Below, one piece after another: positions 36,175 to 44,520 of a stretch of 64,000 nt of DNA; the stretch's first letter is position 1, and each line of letters opens with the position of its first letter. Where the stretch lies: positions 1 through 64,000 of the forward strand of contig JAVBND010000019.1 in assembly GCA_031551775.1 (NCBI GenBank), read 5' to 3'. A model generated the notes under the pieces. That model did not search any database and had not been told where the DNA came from. It saw only the letters and a list, made by a program, of their open reading frames with translations. Both the position numbers and the translations under genes were made by a program. Source of the DNA: Anaerozeibacter sp031551775 (lineage in GTDB: Bacteria > Bacillota > Clostridia > Christensenellales > Aristaeellaceae).

Positions 36175-36747
36175 ATGAAAAGATTGTTGGCACTGATGCT
36201 GACGCTGGTGGCGCTTTGCCCCGCTGGGGCGCTGGCGCAGACCGCCGGAGACGGGGCACTGTACGCGAAGTATGCGCCCATGTTCGCCGATGCCGCCCAG
36301 GCCCGCTACGGGCCGATCTATCCGGGCGAGGACGGGGTTGAGACTTCAAACAAAGCGGGCCGGTACTTGCAATACGATGACGCCATTGTGGTTCAATACA
36401 TGGACGAAGCGGGCAGCGTCGAGCGCTACCAGATGATCGCGTACGGCGAAGGCACCTGCTGGCGCTACGACTACTACCTGCTGGAAGGCGGCGTGGTGGG
36501 CATCACGGAATTGACCGAGGGGTATGTCATCCACACCGGCTTCGAAAACCCGGAGCATATGTTTTATGATTTTGGACGGTACATCCAGGACGGCGAGGCC
36601 TGGTATCAGCTGGACGACGTCGGCAAACTGGCCTACGCAATTGACGATGTTTACCTGTCCCCCCTGGCGGACATCGAGCGTGCTTTTGAAAGCGGGCTGC
36701 CATTGGCCGAACCGTTTGAGGACGGCGTGCTGCTGAACGAACAGTGA
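36175..36747 (+). CDS. Small secreted protein of unknown function
   Basis: 190 residues with a signal peptide (KRLLALMLTLVALCPAGALA, ~21). The mature part is acidic and aromatic (GRYLQYDDAIVVQYMDEAGSVERYQMIAYGEGTCWRYDYYLLEGG), suggesting a beta-rich small domain with one Cys. The N-terminal signal is very like that of the next protein. I do not recognise a family. GGAGGGAG precedes the ATG. It lies 99 bases after the ectodomain gene and 33 before the VanW-like gene. Confidence 0.65.
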   Translation: MKRLLALMLTLVALCPAGALAQTAGDGALYAKYAPMFADAAQARYGPIYPGEDGVETSNKAGRYLQYDDAIVVQYMDEAGSVERYQMIAYGEGTCWRYDYYLLEGGVVGITELTEGYVIHTGFENPEHMFYDFGRYIQDGEAWYQLDDVGKLAYAIDDVYLSPLADIERAFESGLPLAEPFEDGVLLNEQ

Positions 36748-36780
36748 CGCAAACGAGTGAAATGAGGAGGAGCCCGCCCC

Positions 36781-37794
36781 ATGAAAAAGATGATCGCACT
36801 GACGCTGGTACTCCTGTTGATTCTGGCCGCTTCTCCCGCGCTGGCGGGGCGCAGCGGTGAATCCTACACGCCCATCAAGGACACGTCCGGCGCCATGCTG
36901 AACAACCTGGATCTGTGCATCTCGCTTGTGGACGCTACCTTCGTGGGTTATGGCGAGACCTTCTCATTTCTGGACACCACCGGTCCCAAGACCTACGAGC
37001 GCGGTTATGTGGACGCGGTCAACGGGCGCGGCGCGAAGGTGGTCGGCGGCGGCATCTCCCATGTGGCCACCACGCTCTACCTTCAGATCAAGGCGCTCGC
37101 GCCCTCTTTAAAGGTCAGCGAAAAGCACGTGTTTTCCAAGTTCACCGGCGGCTATGTGAAGGACAAGGACGATGCCATTGCGGTTGATTACAACGACGGG
37201 CTCGACCTGTGTTTCAAGAACAACTGGCAGGATCTGATGATCTACATGTGGCGCGACGGCGAGGGCATGTATTGCTTGATTGAGGCCGCGCCCATGGGTG
37301 ACGGCGATTCTGATTACACGCATTCGGACGGCTATTTAAGCGGCGTGCCCGCATTCGATTACGATGGAATCTCAGCCAGCCTCAACCAGAACATGGCCAC
37401 GCGCACCGGGCCCAACACCAAGTACACCGAGCCTGGCACCTTCCCCAGGAGCACCGACATCGAAGTGTTCTACAAGACCGAGGGCAACGGCGTGATGTGG
37501 GGCATGGTGGAATTTAAGAAGGACGGCGAGTGGTACAGGCTCTACACCGGCATGAAGCGCATCGACGCCGCCCGCGTACCTGAGGACGAGGAGGACTACC
37601 AGATGATGACGCTTACAAGCGCCGTCACCCCGCGCTACGGCCCGGGCCAGGAGTACGCGCCCCAGCCGGACAAAATGCCCTCTGGCGGAAGCGTCAAGGT
37701 GTTCTTCCAGGAAAACGGCTACGTGATGGTGGACTACGAGGGCAAAAAGCAGACGATTCGCGGCTGGGTGAGCGCGGACTGTCTTGAATGGTGA
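36781..37794 (+). CDS. Secreted VanW-like protein with two SH3-type domains
   Basis: 337 residues: signal peptide (~1-22), VanW-like domain (~40-110) with GYGETFSFLDTTGPKTYERGYVDA and GGGISHVATTLYLQIK, then two SH3b-like modules (MATRTGPNTKYTEPGTFPRSTDIEVFYKTEGNGVMWGMVEF and VTPRYGPGQEYAPQ to GWVSADCLEW). In typical VanW domains the motif reads GGGxCQVSTTLY; here the Cys-Gln is replaced by Ser-His. The VanW domain is of uncertain function and linked to cell-wall processes. SH3b modules commonly bind wall peptide. Confidence 0.8.
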   Translation: MKKMIALTLVLLLILAASPALAGRSGESYTPIKDTSGAMLNNLDLCISLVDATFVGYGETFSFLDTTGPKTYERGYVDAVNGRGAKVVGGGISHVATTLYLQIKALAPSLKVSEKHVFSKFTGGYVKDKDDAIAVDYNDGLDLCFKNNWQDLMIYMWRDGEGMYCLIEAAPMGDGDSDYTHSDGYLSGVPAFDYDGISASLNQNMATRTGPNTKYTEPGTFPRSTDIEVFYKTEGNGVMWGMVEFKKDGEWYRLYTGMKRIDAARVPEDEEDYQMMTLTSAVTPRYGPGQEYAPQPDKMPSGGSVKVFFQENGYVMVDYEGKKQTIRGWVSADCLEW

Positions 37795-37847
37795 TCAATC
37801 CAACAAGTCGCCCGCCAAGGGTGGTATAATTGGACGTGACCCCAACC

Positions 37848-37883
37848 ATGTGCGGGCGTGCACAAACGCCCGCACATCTTCTT
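37848..37883 (+). terminator. Hairpin with T-rich tail in the kinase leader
   Basis: ATGTGCGGGCGT (37848-37859) pairs perfectly with 37866-37877 (12 bp, 6-base loop), followed by CTTCTTTTTA. A TATAAT lies just upstream at 37825-37830. It may terminate the VanW transcript, or act as an attenuator in the leader of the kinase gene. Confidence 0.6.
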
Positions 37884-37921
37884 TTTACATCCACGTTTGA
37901 TCCGAAAGAGAGGCTGTGCCC

Positions 37922-40876
37922 ATGGATATCGATGGAATTCTGCGCTGCCCCAAGTGCCTGTCGGCCTATGGCGGCGACCATTGCGATTCGTGCGGGCATA
38001 CCGAAGGAGAAGCGCCCGTCCTGCCCGGATGCCTGGAAGGCGAAACCATCCTGAATGACCGCTACCTGATCGGTGCAGTCATCGGTTCGGGCGGGTTTGG
38101 CGTCACCTATGCCGCGTGGGACTTGACGCTCAATCAGCCGGTCGCCATCAAGGAGTATTTCCCCCGGAGCATCGCCACGCGCGACACGTCCCAATCGGAC
38201 GACGTGAGCGTCTCCGGTGAAGAAAAAAGCGCCGCCCTGTTCGAAATTGGGCGCAAGCGCTTCATCCGGGAGGCGCGCATGCTGGCGTTGCTGGACGCGA
38301 CCCCGGGCGTCGTGTGCGTATGGGATATGTTTGAGGCCAACCAGACGGCTTACCTCGTCATGGAGTTCGTGCGCGGCGTGAGCCTGAAAAGCTATGCCGA
38401 GAAGAAGGGCGGCGTCGTTGAACCCGACAAACTGCTGGCCATGATGCGCGGGCCGATCGAAGCGCTGGCGGCCGTGCACAAAGCGGGCCTTTTGCACCGC
38501 GACGTCAGCCCGGCCAACCTGATGCTCGAACCGGGCGGCCAGCTCAAGCTGATCGACTTTGGCGCGGCGACCGATTTACAAAAAGACGGCTTCGCGGCGG
38601 ACGCCACGATGATCCTCAACCGCGGCTATGCCGCGCCGGAACAGCATCAGGCGGGTGGGCAGCTTGGCGCATGGACCGATGTCTACGGCGTGTGCGCGAC
38701 GATCTTCGCATTGCTTACTGGCAAAAAACCGGACGAGGACGCGCATGTGCTCAACCCCAAGGTCGGACTGCTTAAACAGGTTCGCCTGCCCCGAAAAAAG
38801 CGCAAGGCCATCGAGCGCGGGCTAAATCCCCATTGGAAAAACCGGATTAAAAGCATGCCCGAATTGCTGTCGGCGCTCTACGGCGTTCCATTGCCGGAAG
38901 AGCTGGCCAAACAAAAGCGCTTGATTCGCATCGCGGTGATTTCTATTTGCAGCACGGTTCTCTTAACCCTCCTGCTGCTGGCCAACGCCTTTCTCGGCAT
39001 ACCGACCGGGGCGGGGATGTACCTCTCGCTCGGGCAAGGCGGGTTTTCGGTGCTCCGCTACACAGGAGGCGATCAAAGCCCCAAAATTCCAACCCACTTC
39101 CTCGCTATTCCGGTTCGCCGCATCGGCCAGGCCGCGTTCAGGGACTGCGCGGGGCTTCGGGCGCTTGTCGTGCCGGAGGGCATAAAGTCTCTTGGGGACT
39201 GGGCGTTCTACGGCTGTGCGGACCTTGCCGAGGCGCGCTTGCCCCAAAGTGTGGAACACATCGACAATTCCGCGTTTGACCAGTGCGGCGAAAATCTCGT
39301 GATCTATGGGAGCGCCGGGTCTGAGGCCGAGCGCTTCGCGCAGAGCAACGCGCTGCCATTTGTCGATCCCGCGCAGTTTGAGTACACCCATGCCGAAGGC
39401 GGCCTGATGGTCACCCATTACAACGGCACGGCGCGGGAACTGGTGGTTCCGCAAGAAATCGATGGGCAACCGGTGACCTCGGTGGATTTCAGCGGCGGCA
39501 TGTATTCCGACTATCACGACATCACCAAAGTACGCTTGCCGGATTCGGTTCGGGCAATAGAGCTCAACGGTTTTAGCGGGTTCTTTTCGCTCAATGAGAT
39601 TCAATTGCCGGATCGCCTGGAATCCATAGATGTTGGCGCTTTTTCCGGCCTGTCGCAATTGAAGGAGCTACAGTTTCCCGAAGGCGTGAAAGAAATCGGA
39701 TATCAGGCGTTTTATCGATGCACTCGATTGACGAGCGTCGATCTGCCCAAATCCCTCGTGCGCTTGGGTTTTGAGGCGTTTGGCGACTGCGCAATGCTTG
39801 AGGCGCTTCATCTTCCGGACGCGCTTGAGACCATTGAATACTACGCGTTCGGCGGTTGCGCAAACCTTGAAACAGTGTATTTGCCCAAGGCGCTTAAAGT
39901 CATCGAGTCCAGCGCTTTTATGAACTGCACATCGATCGAAGAGATTGTAATCCCCGAAGGAACCGCGTCGATCGCCGGGTTCGCGTTTTCCGGCTGCGCC
40001 GCTTTGTCCTCGGCGGTCATCCCCCCGTCGGTCACGTGGATCGGGGATCTTGCCTTTGCCGGGTGCTCCCGCGACCTGATCATCTATGGCGCGTCCGGTT
40101 CAGCGGCAGAGGCCTATGCCGCAAAATACGGCATATATTTTGACGCAATGGACAAATGGACGCCGGAAAGTGACTTTGATTATGAGATTGACGAATCCGG
40201 ACAATTGTGTCTTTCGGGCTATCATGGCGCGAGCATGGATGTCGTCATGCCCAGCTACATCGCTGGCAAGCGCGTATCGATGCTTCTCGAGACCGAATCG
40301 GCGTTTTTTGAATACTCGGGCGAGGTCATCGACGCCGTCCATCAACTCAAGCCCATCCGCTCCGCGGTTCTTCCCCAATCGGTCGCGAGCGTTCCGGACA
40401 GCTTTTTCGCGGGGTGTTCAAAACTTGAGTCCGTCGTCCTGCCCCGGGGGCTTAAGCGGATCGACAGTTACGCGTTCCACGGCTGTGAATCGCTTTCTTC
40501 CCTGGCGCTCCCCGACGCCTTGCGCGCAATGGGCGGCATGGTCTTTGGGGAATGCCGCGCGCTGAAGGCGTTGACCATTCCGGGCAGCGATCCGGCCCTG
40601 GGGGCCTTCCTGCAAAGCTCGAACGTCGAAGTGGTGCGCTTTGGCGAGGGCACAACCTATATCGGGCGCTGGTTTGGGTATGGGGATGCCCCCATGCTCA
40701 GGCGGGTATACATCCCCGCAAGCGTCTCCTATATCGAACCGGAAGCGTTTGCGCAGGGCATGGCGCCGGAGGATCAGCCGGAGGACGAGCAAGCGCCGGT
40801 CACCCTTGTGGTTGAAGAGGGTTCTTACGCCCAAAGCTACGCGCGCGAACACGGCATGCCCTTTGAAATCGCGTAA
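37922..40876 (+). CDS. Membrane Ser/Thr protein kinase with zinc ribbon and extracellular leucine-rich repeats
   Basis: 984 residues. An N-terminal zinc ribbon (CPKCLSAYGGDHCDSCG) precedes a Hanks-type kinase domain (~40-300): glycine loop IGSGGFGVTYAA, Lys77 in VAIKEY, HRDVSPAN with Asp194, DFG with Asp212, AAPEQH. All key residues are intact. A membrane helix (~336-360) leads to an ectodomain (~385-970) of BspA-type LRR_5 repeats (AFRDCAGLRALVVPEGIKSLGDWAFYGCADL and many like it). PASTA domains, the usual wall sensors of such kinases, are absent. It probably links an outside protein-binding surface to cytoplasmic phosphorylation. The ATG at 37922 fits AGAGAGG better than the GTG two codons earlier. 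Confidence 0.87.
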   Translation: MDIDGILRCPKCLSAYGGDHCDSCGHTEGEAPVLPGCLEGETILNDRYLIGAVIGSGGFGVTYAAWDLTLNQPVAIKEYFPRSIATRDTSQSDDVSVSGEEKSAALFEIGRKRFIREARMLALLDATPGVVCVWDMFEANQTAYLVMEFVRGVSLKSYAEKKGGVVEPDKLLAMMRGPIEALAAVHKAGLLHRDVSPANLMLEPGGQLKLIDFGAATDLQKDGFAADATMILNRGYAAPEQHQAGGQLGAWTDVYGVCATIFALLTGKKPDEDAHVLNPKVGLLKQVRLPRKKRKAIERGLNPHWKNRIKSMPELLSALYGVPLPEELAKQKRLIRIAVISICSTVLLTLLLLANAFLGIPTGAGMYLSLGQGGFSVLRYTGGDQSPKIPTHFLAIPVRRIGQAAFRDCAGLRALVVPEGIKSLGDWAFYGCADLAEARLPQSVEHIDNSAFDQCGENLVIYGSAGSEAERFAQSNALPFVDPAQFEYTHAEGGLMVTHYNGTARELVVPQEIDGQPVTSVDFSGGMYSDYHDITKVRLPDSVRAIELNGFSGFFSLNEIQLPDRLESIDVGAFSGLSQLKELQFPEGVKEIGYQAFYRCTRLTSVDLPKSLVRLGFEAFGDCAMLEALHLPDALETIEYYAFGGCANLETVYLPKALKVIESSAFMNCTSIEEIVIPEGTASIAGFAFSGCAALSSAVIPPSVTWIGDLAFAGCSRDLIIYGASGSAAEAYAAKYGIYFDAMDKWTPESDFDYEIDESGQLCLSGYHGASMDVVMPSYIAGKRVSMLLETESAFFEYSGEVIDAVHQLKPIRSAVLPQSVASVPDSFFAGCSKLESVVLPRGLKRIDSYAFHGCESLSSLALPDALRAMGGMVFGECRALKALTIPGSDPALGAFLQSSNVEVVRFGEGTTYIGRWFGYGDAPMLRRVYIPASVSYIEPEAFAQGMAPEDQPEDEQAPVTLVVEEGSYAQSYAREHGMPFEIA

Positions 40877-40916
40877 TCACCAAAGCGCTGTTTGAAAGGT
40901 TTGGCCTACGGGTTTA

Positions 40917-40948
40917 AGGGCCATGAGCGGTCAGCGGCCCCTCTTTTC
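40917..40948 (+). terminator. Possible terminator after the kinase gene
   Basis: GGGCC (40918-40922) with GGCCC (40936-40940), extended imperfectly, followed by CTCTTTTC. Modest evidence. Confidence 0.4.
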
Positions 40949-40960
40949 AAAACGCGTTAT

Positions 40961-40977
40961 GTCGCCACCTTGGCGAC
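40961..40977. promoter_or_regulatory. Inverted repeat GTCGCCA-n3-TGGCGAC, copy 3
   Basis: GTCGCCACCTTGGCGAC, perfect 7-bp arms, 22 bases ahead of a TATGAT -10 (40999-41004) and 76 bases before the small Cys-rich secreted protein gene. Confidence 0.55.
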
Positions 40978-41052
40978 TCAGATTGCTCCTGCGCATGCTA
41001 TGATTGAATTGTCCAAGAGAGACGGACAAAAAAATAGCGGGAGTGATTGGAT

Positions 41053-41382
41053 ATGAAGCGTTTTCTCAAGATGGTTGGTTGTTTGACACTGGTTCTGACG
41101 CTGCTGGCGTGCGCGTCCGCAAGCGCGATGACCACCCTGGACTACTACAATTTGTTCATGGGCATTTCCGACGCCTACGTGAAGGAGTACACCCAGTACT
41201 ACAGCGACCTCTACGACGACCCCACCATGTGCCCGCCGACGGGAAGCGGATACAACCAGCCCACATACACCTGCACATTCTGCAACGGAACCGGGCATTA
41301 TCAAACGCTTGAAACCGGCATCGGACATTCCTACTATCTGGAAAGGGTATGCCCCCTTTGCTACGGACGTGGGTACTATTAA
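41053..41382 (+). CDS. Small secreted protein with DnaJ-type CxxCxGxG motifs
   Basis: 109 residues: signal peptide (KRFLKMVGCLTLVLTLLACASASA, ~25), a Tyr-rich region (DYYNLFMGISDAYVKEYTQYYSDLYDDP) and a C-terminal pair CTFCNGTG and CPLCYGRG that would bind one zinc, as in DnaJ zinc centres. A secreted, stand-alone half of a DnaJ-like zinc finger is unusual. It may also be a disulfide or metal-binding protein. Start at 41053 follows GGGAG. Preceded by copy 3 of the inverted repeat. Confidence 0.7.
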   Translation: MKRFLKMVGCLTLVLTLLACASASAMTTLDYYNLFMGISDAYVKEYTQYYSDLYDDPTMCPPTGSGYNQPTYTCTFCNGTGHYQTLETGIGHSYYLERVCPLCYGRGYY

Positions 41383-41486
41383 CTTGGGGAAAGGCGCATC
41401 CGGCTGACATCGCCCAATCCGCTTTTGAACAACCCGCGGCGCTTCCCCTGAAATGGCGCCGCGTGGCGCAAGCAAAATAACGGCAG

Positions 41487-41515
41487 GAGCCAACTGACGA
41501 AAAATCGGTTGGCTC
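41487..41515. terminator. Hairpin between converging genes
   Basis: GAGCCAACTGA (41487-41497) and TCGGTTGGCTC (41505-41515), 11 bp with one wobble, flanked by T-rich sequence on the right and A-run in the loop. Likely shared terminator of the Cys-rich protein gene and the TetR gene. The ~150-base gap otherwise holds nothing recognisable. Confidence 0.55.
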
Positions 41516-41532
41516 TTGTGCTTTGTGCCGCT

Positions 41533-42117
41533 CTATGGCTTCATGATGAACTCGTACACCTTGCGAATTTCTTTGATTTGATCGTAGCCGCCATTCGTTG
41601 AGCACCAGTGAAAGGAAATGCCAACGACCGATGAGAACAAGAAAAGCAGCAATTCCTGCGGGCTTTTGTTCGCGCAAAACTGTCCGGCGCTCTGCCCGCG
41701 CGCAATCATCTGAATCGCTTCGTTTAGATTGATGGGATTGCTGTAGGGACCATCCGTAAAGGGCGAATGGATGTTGAGCCCCCGCTCCAAATCGCAGCGG
41801 TAAAGTATCTTCATCAGATCAGACCCCAAGGCCTCGCCGCATTTGATAATGTAGAGCTCGTACTGCCAGTACAATTCCAGATAGTTGACCACTGCAAGCG
41901 ATTCCTGCCGCTTGAGTGTCTCCCAGTCAAAATCTGTATCGATGACCAGAAAGTAATCGTGGATCAATTCTTCCTTGGAATGATAGTGATAGTAGAAAGC
42001 CTTCTTGGTCATGCCCAATTGGTCGCATATATCCTGAACGGACACGGCATCATAGCTTTTTTCGCGAAACATCCGTATGGCCGTTTGGAAAATCTCCATT
42101 TTGCGGTTCTTCCTCAA
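41533..42117 (-). CDS. TetR-family transcriptional repressor
   Basis: 194 residues. The TetR helix-turn-helix covers ~8-52: KMEIFQTAIRMFREKSYDAVSVQDICDQLGMTKKAFYYHYHSKEEL. The C-terminal ligand domain is diverged. Divergent from the flavoprotein reductase, with three 18-bp inverted repeats in between, so it most likely represses the reductase and itself. Start is ambiguous: TTG at 42117 with GGGGG upstream, or ATG at 42099 behind GAGGAAG. The longer form matches TetR N-termini better. Confidence 0.88.
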   Translation of the reverse strand: MRKNRKMEIFQTAIRMFREKSYDAVSVQDICDQLGMTKKAFYYHYHSKEELIHDYFLVIDTDFDWETLKRQESLAVVNYLELYWQYELYIIKCGEALGSDLMKILYRCDLERGLNIHSPFTDGPYSNPINLNEAIQMIARGQSAGQFCANKSPQELLLFLFSSVVGISFHWCSTNGGYDQIKEIRKVYEFIMKP

Positions 42118-42154
42118 CAGCAGCGCCCCCTGATTTTATCCCTGTGCCCAGTAT

Positions 42155-42172
42155 ACCACACAAAGGTGTGGT
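42155..42172. promoter_or_regulatory. TetR operator 1
   Basis: ACCACAC-AAAG-GTGTGGT, 7-bp arms, 4-base spacer. It lies just upstream of the TetR gene start, consistent with autoregulation. Confidence 0.7.
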
Positions 42173-42211
42173 TTCCCGCCAAAAAAGCGGAGAAGATGTT
42201 AAAATTCCACA

Positions 42212-42239
42212 TTGACAAAACTATACCAAAGTGTATAAT
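42212..42239 (+). promoter_or_regulatory. Promoter of the Tat flavoprotein reductase
   Basis: TTGACA (42212-42217), 16-base spacer, TATAAT (42234-42239): near-consensus. Operator 2 overlaps the spacer and -10, operator 3 covers the start region. Confidence 0.75.
42220..42237. promoter_or_regulatory. TetR operator 2
   Basis: ACTATAC-CAAA-GTGTATA: same geometry as operators 1 and 3, with imperfect arms, overlapping the -10 of the reductase promoter. Confidence 0.6.
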
Positions 42240-42242
42240 GAA

Positions 42243-42260
42243 ACTACACTTAGGTGTAGT
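42243..42260. promoter_or_regulatory. TetR operator 3
   Basis: ACTACAC-TTAG-GTGTAGT, perfect 7-bp arms, immediately after the -10 and covering the likely transcription start of the reductase gene. Confidence 0.7.
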
Positions 42261-42282
42261 AAAGAAAAGGGGGCGGGCTATT

Positions 42283-44319
42283 TTGGCGAACATGATTTCT
42301 CGGCGCAGTTTTCTTAAGCATGCAGCGGTAGGCGCGGCAGCGGTAGGGGCTATGGGGCTTACCTCGTTTGCTTCGGCGGAGAGCGCGGATCAATCGGCAG
42401 TCGAGCGTATTTTCAATTGCCCGGATCATTGGGACTATGAATGCGACGTGGTCGTCATTGGTACGGGTACTGCCAGCTACGCGGCAATTCGCGCGGCGGA
42501 CAGCGGTCTTGACGTCATCGCAGTGGAAGCCTATGCTTCCGGCGGCGGTGCGACAGGCTTTTCGGGCGGCGGCGGTTGGGTGCCGATGAACAAGTTTGCC
42601 GTAGCGGCGGGCGATACGCGCGAGGACACGCTTAAGTACCTCAAAAAGTGCATGCGCGAGGTTCCCATCGACGAGGAAGCCCTGGAGGCGTTTGTGGACA
42701 ATGGCGGGCCGATGGTGGATTATATGGATACCATCTTCGCCAAAACCACGAACGCCGTTCAAGCCCGGCAAGGTGCCTTTGGCGATTACCACGCCGAGTG
42801 GGAAGGTGGCACGACCGACGCGCGCCGCGCGGTCGGCTATGGCGGCGTGAAAAAGTGGAAGGAATCCTTCATTGAGGCCATCACCAATTGCGGCGGACGC
42901 ATCATGTACAACACCAAAGCGACCGAATTGGTCTGGCGCTATGACGCGGACGGCGTGCCGGAAGTACTGGGCGTATTGTGCGAAAATCCGGGCGGTAAGC
43001 TTGCCATCAAGGCGCGTAAAGCGGTCCACTGCGGCGCAGGCGGCTTTGAGTGGAACGAGGAAATGAAGAACTCGTATCTCGCGGTTGAGACGCCTTACGC
43101 TTGTTCACTGCCCACCAACGACGGCACCATGCTCAAGGCGGTCATGGCGCTCGGCCCCAAGCTCATCAACATGTCCGAGTGCTATGGCCAGTGGACCTAC
43201 CGCGAGCGCGCCGATGTAAACAAGGTGCAAAAGAGTCCATGCAACATCGTCTTCGGCCACTACTTCCCGCGCCAGATTGTGGTCAACCGCCACGGACGCC
43301 GCTTCTGCGACGAATCGGCCAGCTATGACTCGCTCTGGCTTCCGATGGCTGGCTATGACACCTTCGCCCCCTACGAGAAGACCAACGTGCCCGCATGGGA
43401 AGTCTTTGACCAGAAATTCATCGATGAGATCAAGGGCTTTGGCGTTGATTACTACATTGGCGACCTCGATAACGGCGTGCCGCCCTATGCCAAGCGCGCG
43501 GATTCCCTTGAGGAATTGGCCGATATTATCGGCGTCAACAAGGAGAACTTTGTTGAAGAAGTGGCTCGCTGGAACAAGTTCTGCGCCGAGGGTGAGGACA
43601 AGGACTTCCATCGCGGCGAGCAGTACATGGACCAGATGTTTAACCGCATGCGCGATATGACGCTGCCGCTTGAAAAGAACCTGGGGCCGATCGACGCGCC
43701 GCCCTATTATGCCATCGAGATCGCCCCCAACACCCTGGGTACGGTCGGCGGACCGGCGCTCAACAAGCACGCCCAGTGCGTGCACATTTCAGGCAAACCC
43801 ATTGGGCGCTTGTACGCCAACGGCAACTTCTCAGGCTTTGGCGGGCCGGGCCGCGGATATCCCGGCGCGGGCGGCACCATCGGCCCGGGCCTTGTGATGG
43901 CGTACATCGCGGCCGGTCACATCGCCGAGACGCAAGGCGATTGGTCCGGCCCGGAAATCCCGACCGTAGCGCCGTCGTTTGATCCGTTTGCGGCAAGCGA
44001 GGATGACGGGATGGGCTTCTTTGAGGCCAACAAGACGCCCAGCGTTCAGGTCTACAAGGACGGAACCTATACGGCCCAGACCGAAGGCATCGGCGGCAAG
44101 TTCGAGGTAACGGTCACAGTATCGGGCGGCAAGATCGCATCCGTCGATGTAGGCCCCAACCATGAAACGGCGGGCATCGGCGACAAGGCCATCGAACAAA
44201 TCACACAGCGAATCGTCTACATGAACACAGCGGACACCGTGGACGCGATCTCCGGCGCGACCATCACGTCAAGCGCCATTTTGTCCGCAGTCAAAGAATG
44301 CCTGAGCCAAGCGGTATAG
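42283..44319 (+). CDS. Tat-exported FAD-dependent reductase with covalent-FMN domain (fumarate/urocanate reductase-like)
   Basis: 678 residues. Twin-arginine signal SRRSFLKHAAVGAAAVGAMG, then an FAD_binding_2 flavoprotein (Rossmann DVVVIGTGTASYAAIRAA; IVVNRHGRRFCDESASYD near the catalytic arginine region) and a C-terminal FMN-binding domain (~585-678) with DAISGATITSS, where Thr662 fits the ApbE flavinylation motif. Such extracytosolic enzymes use electrons from a membrane chain to reduce fumarate, urocanate, cinnamates or other enoates. Substrate unknown. TTG at 42283 lies nine bases after AAAAGGGGG; an ATG three codons later is the alternative. Controlled by the divergent TetR. Confidence 0.88.
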   Translation: MANMISRRSFLKHAAVGAAAVGAMGLTSFASAESADQSAVERIFNCPDHWDYECDVVVIGTGTASYAAIRAADSGLDVIAVEAYASGGGATGFSGGGGWVPMNKFAVAAGDTREDTLKYLKKCMREVPIDEEALEAFVDNGGPMVDYMDTIFAKTTNAVQARQGAFGDYHAEWEGGTTDARRAVGYGGVKKWKESFIEAITNCGGRIMYNTKATELVWRYDADGVPEVLGVLCENPGGKLAIKARKAVHCGAGGFEWNEEMKNSYLAVETPYACSLPTNDGTMLKAVMALGPKLINMSECYGQWTYRERADVNKVQKSPCNIVFGHYFPRQIVVNRHGRRFCDESASYDSLWLPMAGYDTFAPYEKTNVPAWEVFDQKFIDEIKGFGVDYYIGDLDNGVPPYAKRADSLEELADIIGVNKENFVEEVARWNKFCAEGEDKDFHRGEQYMDQMFNRMRDMTLPLEKNLGPIDAPPYYAIEIAPNTLGTVGGPALNKHAQCVHISGKPIGRLYANGNFSGFGGPGRGYPGAGGTIGPGLVMAYIAAGHIAETQGDWSGPEIPTVAPSFDPFAASEDDGMGFFEANKTPSVQVYKDGTYTAQTEGIGGKFEVTVTVSGGKIASVDVGPNHETAGIGDKAIEQITQRIVYMNTADTVDAISGATITSSAILSAVKECLSQAV

Positions 44320-44351
44320 GTTAACTGACAAACGCAGTTTCGTCATTGACA

Positions 44352-44380
44352 AGGCTGACGTCCTCATTGGGCGTCAGCCT
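44352..44380. terminator. Hairpin after the reductase gene
   Basis: AGGCTGACG (44352-44360) with CGTCAGCCT (44372-44380), 9 bp, 11-base loop, no T-run. The ~200-base gap to the next gene otherwise shows only a TATACT about 40 bases before its start. Confidence 0.5.
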
Positions 44381-44520
44381 CGTGTCTGCGACACGGAAAC
44401 ATTGCCGGGTGAACGCACTGCGCGGTAGACCGCGCCCAGGAAAGTGATTGAACCGTAGAATTCAGGCCGGATTTCTGCTATACTGAATCCGTCACGATGG
44501 GAAATAAAGAGGTGATCATT

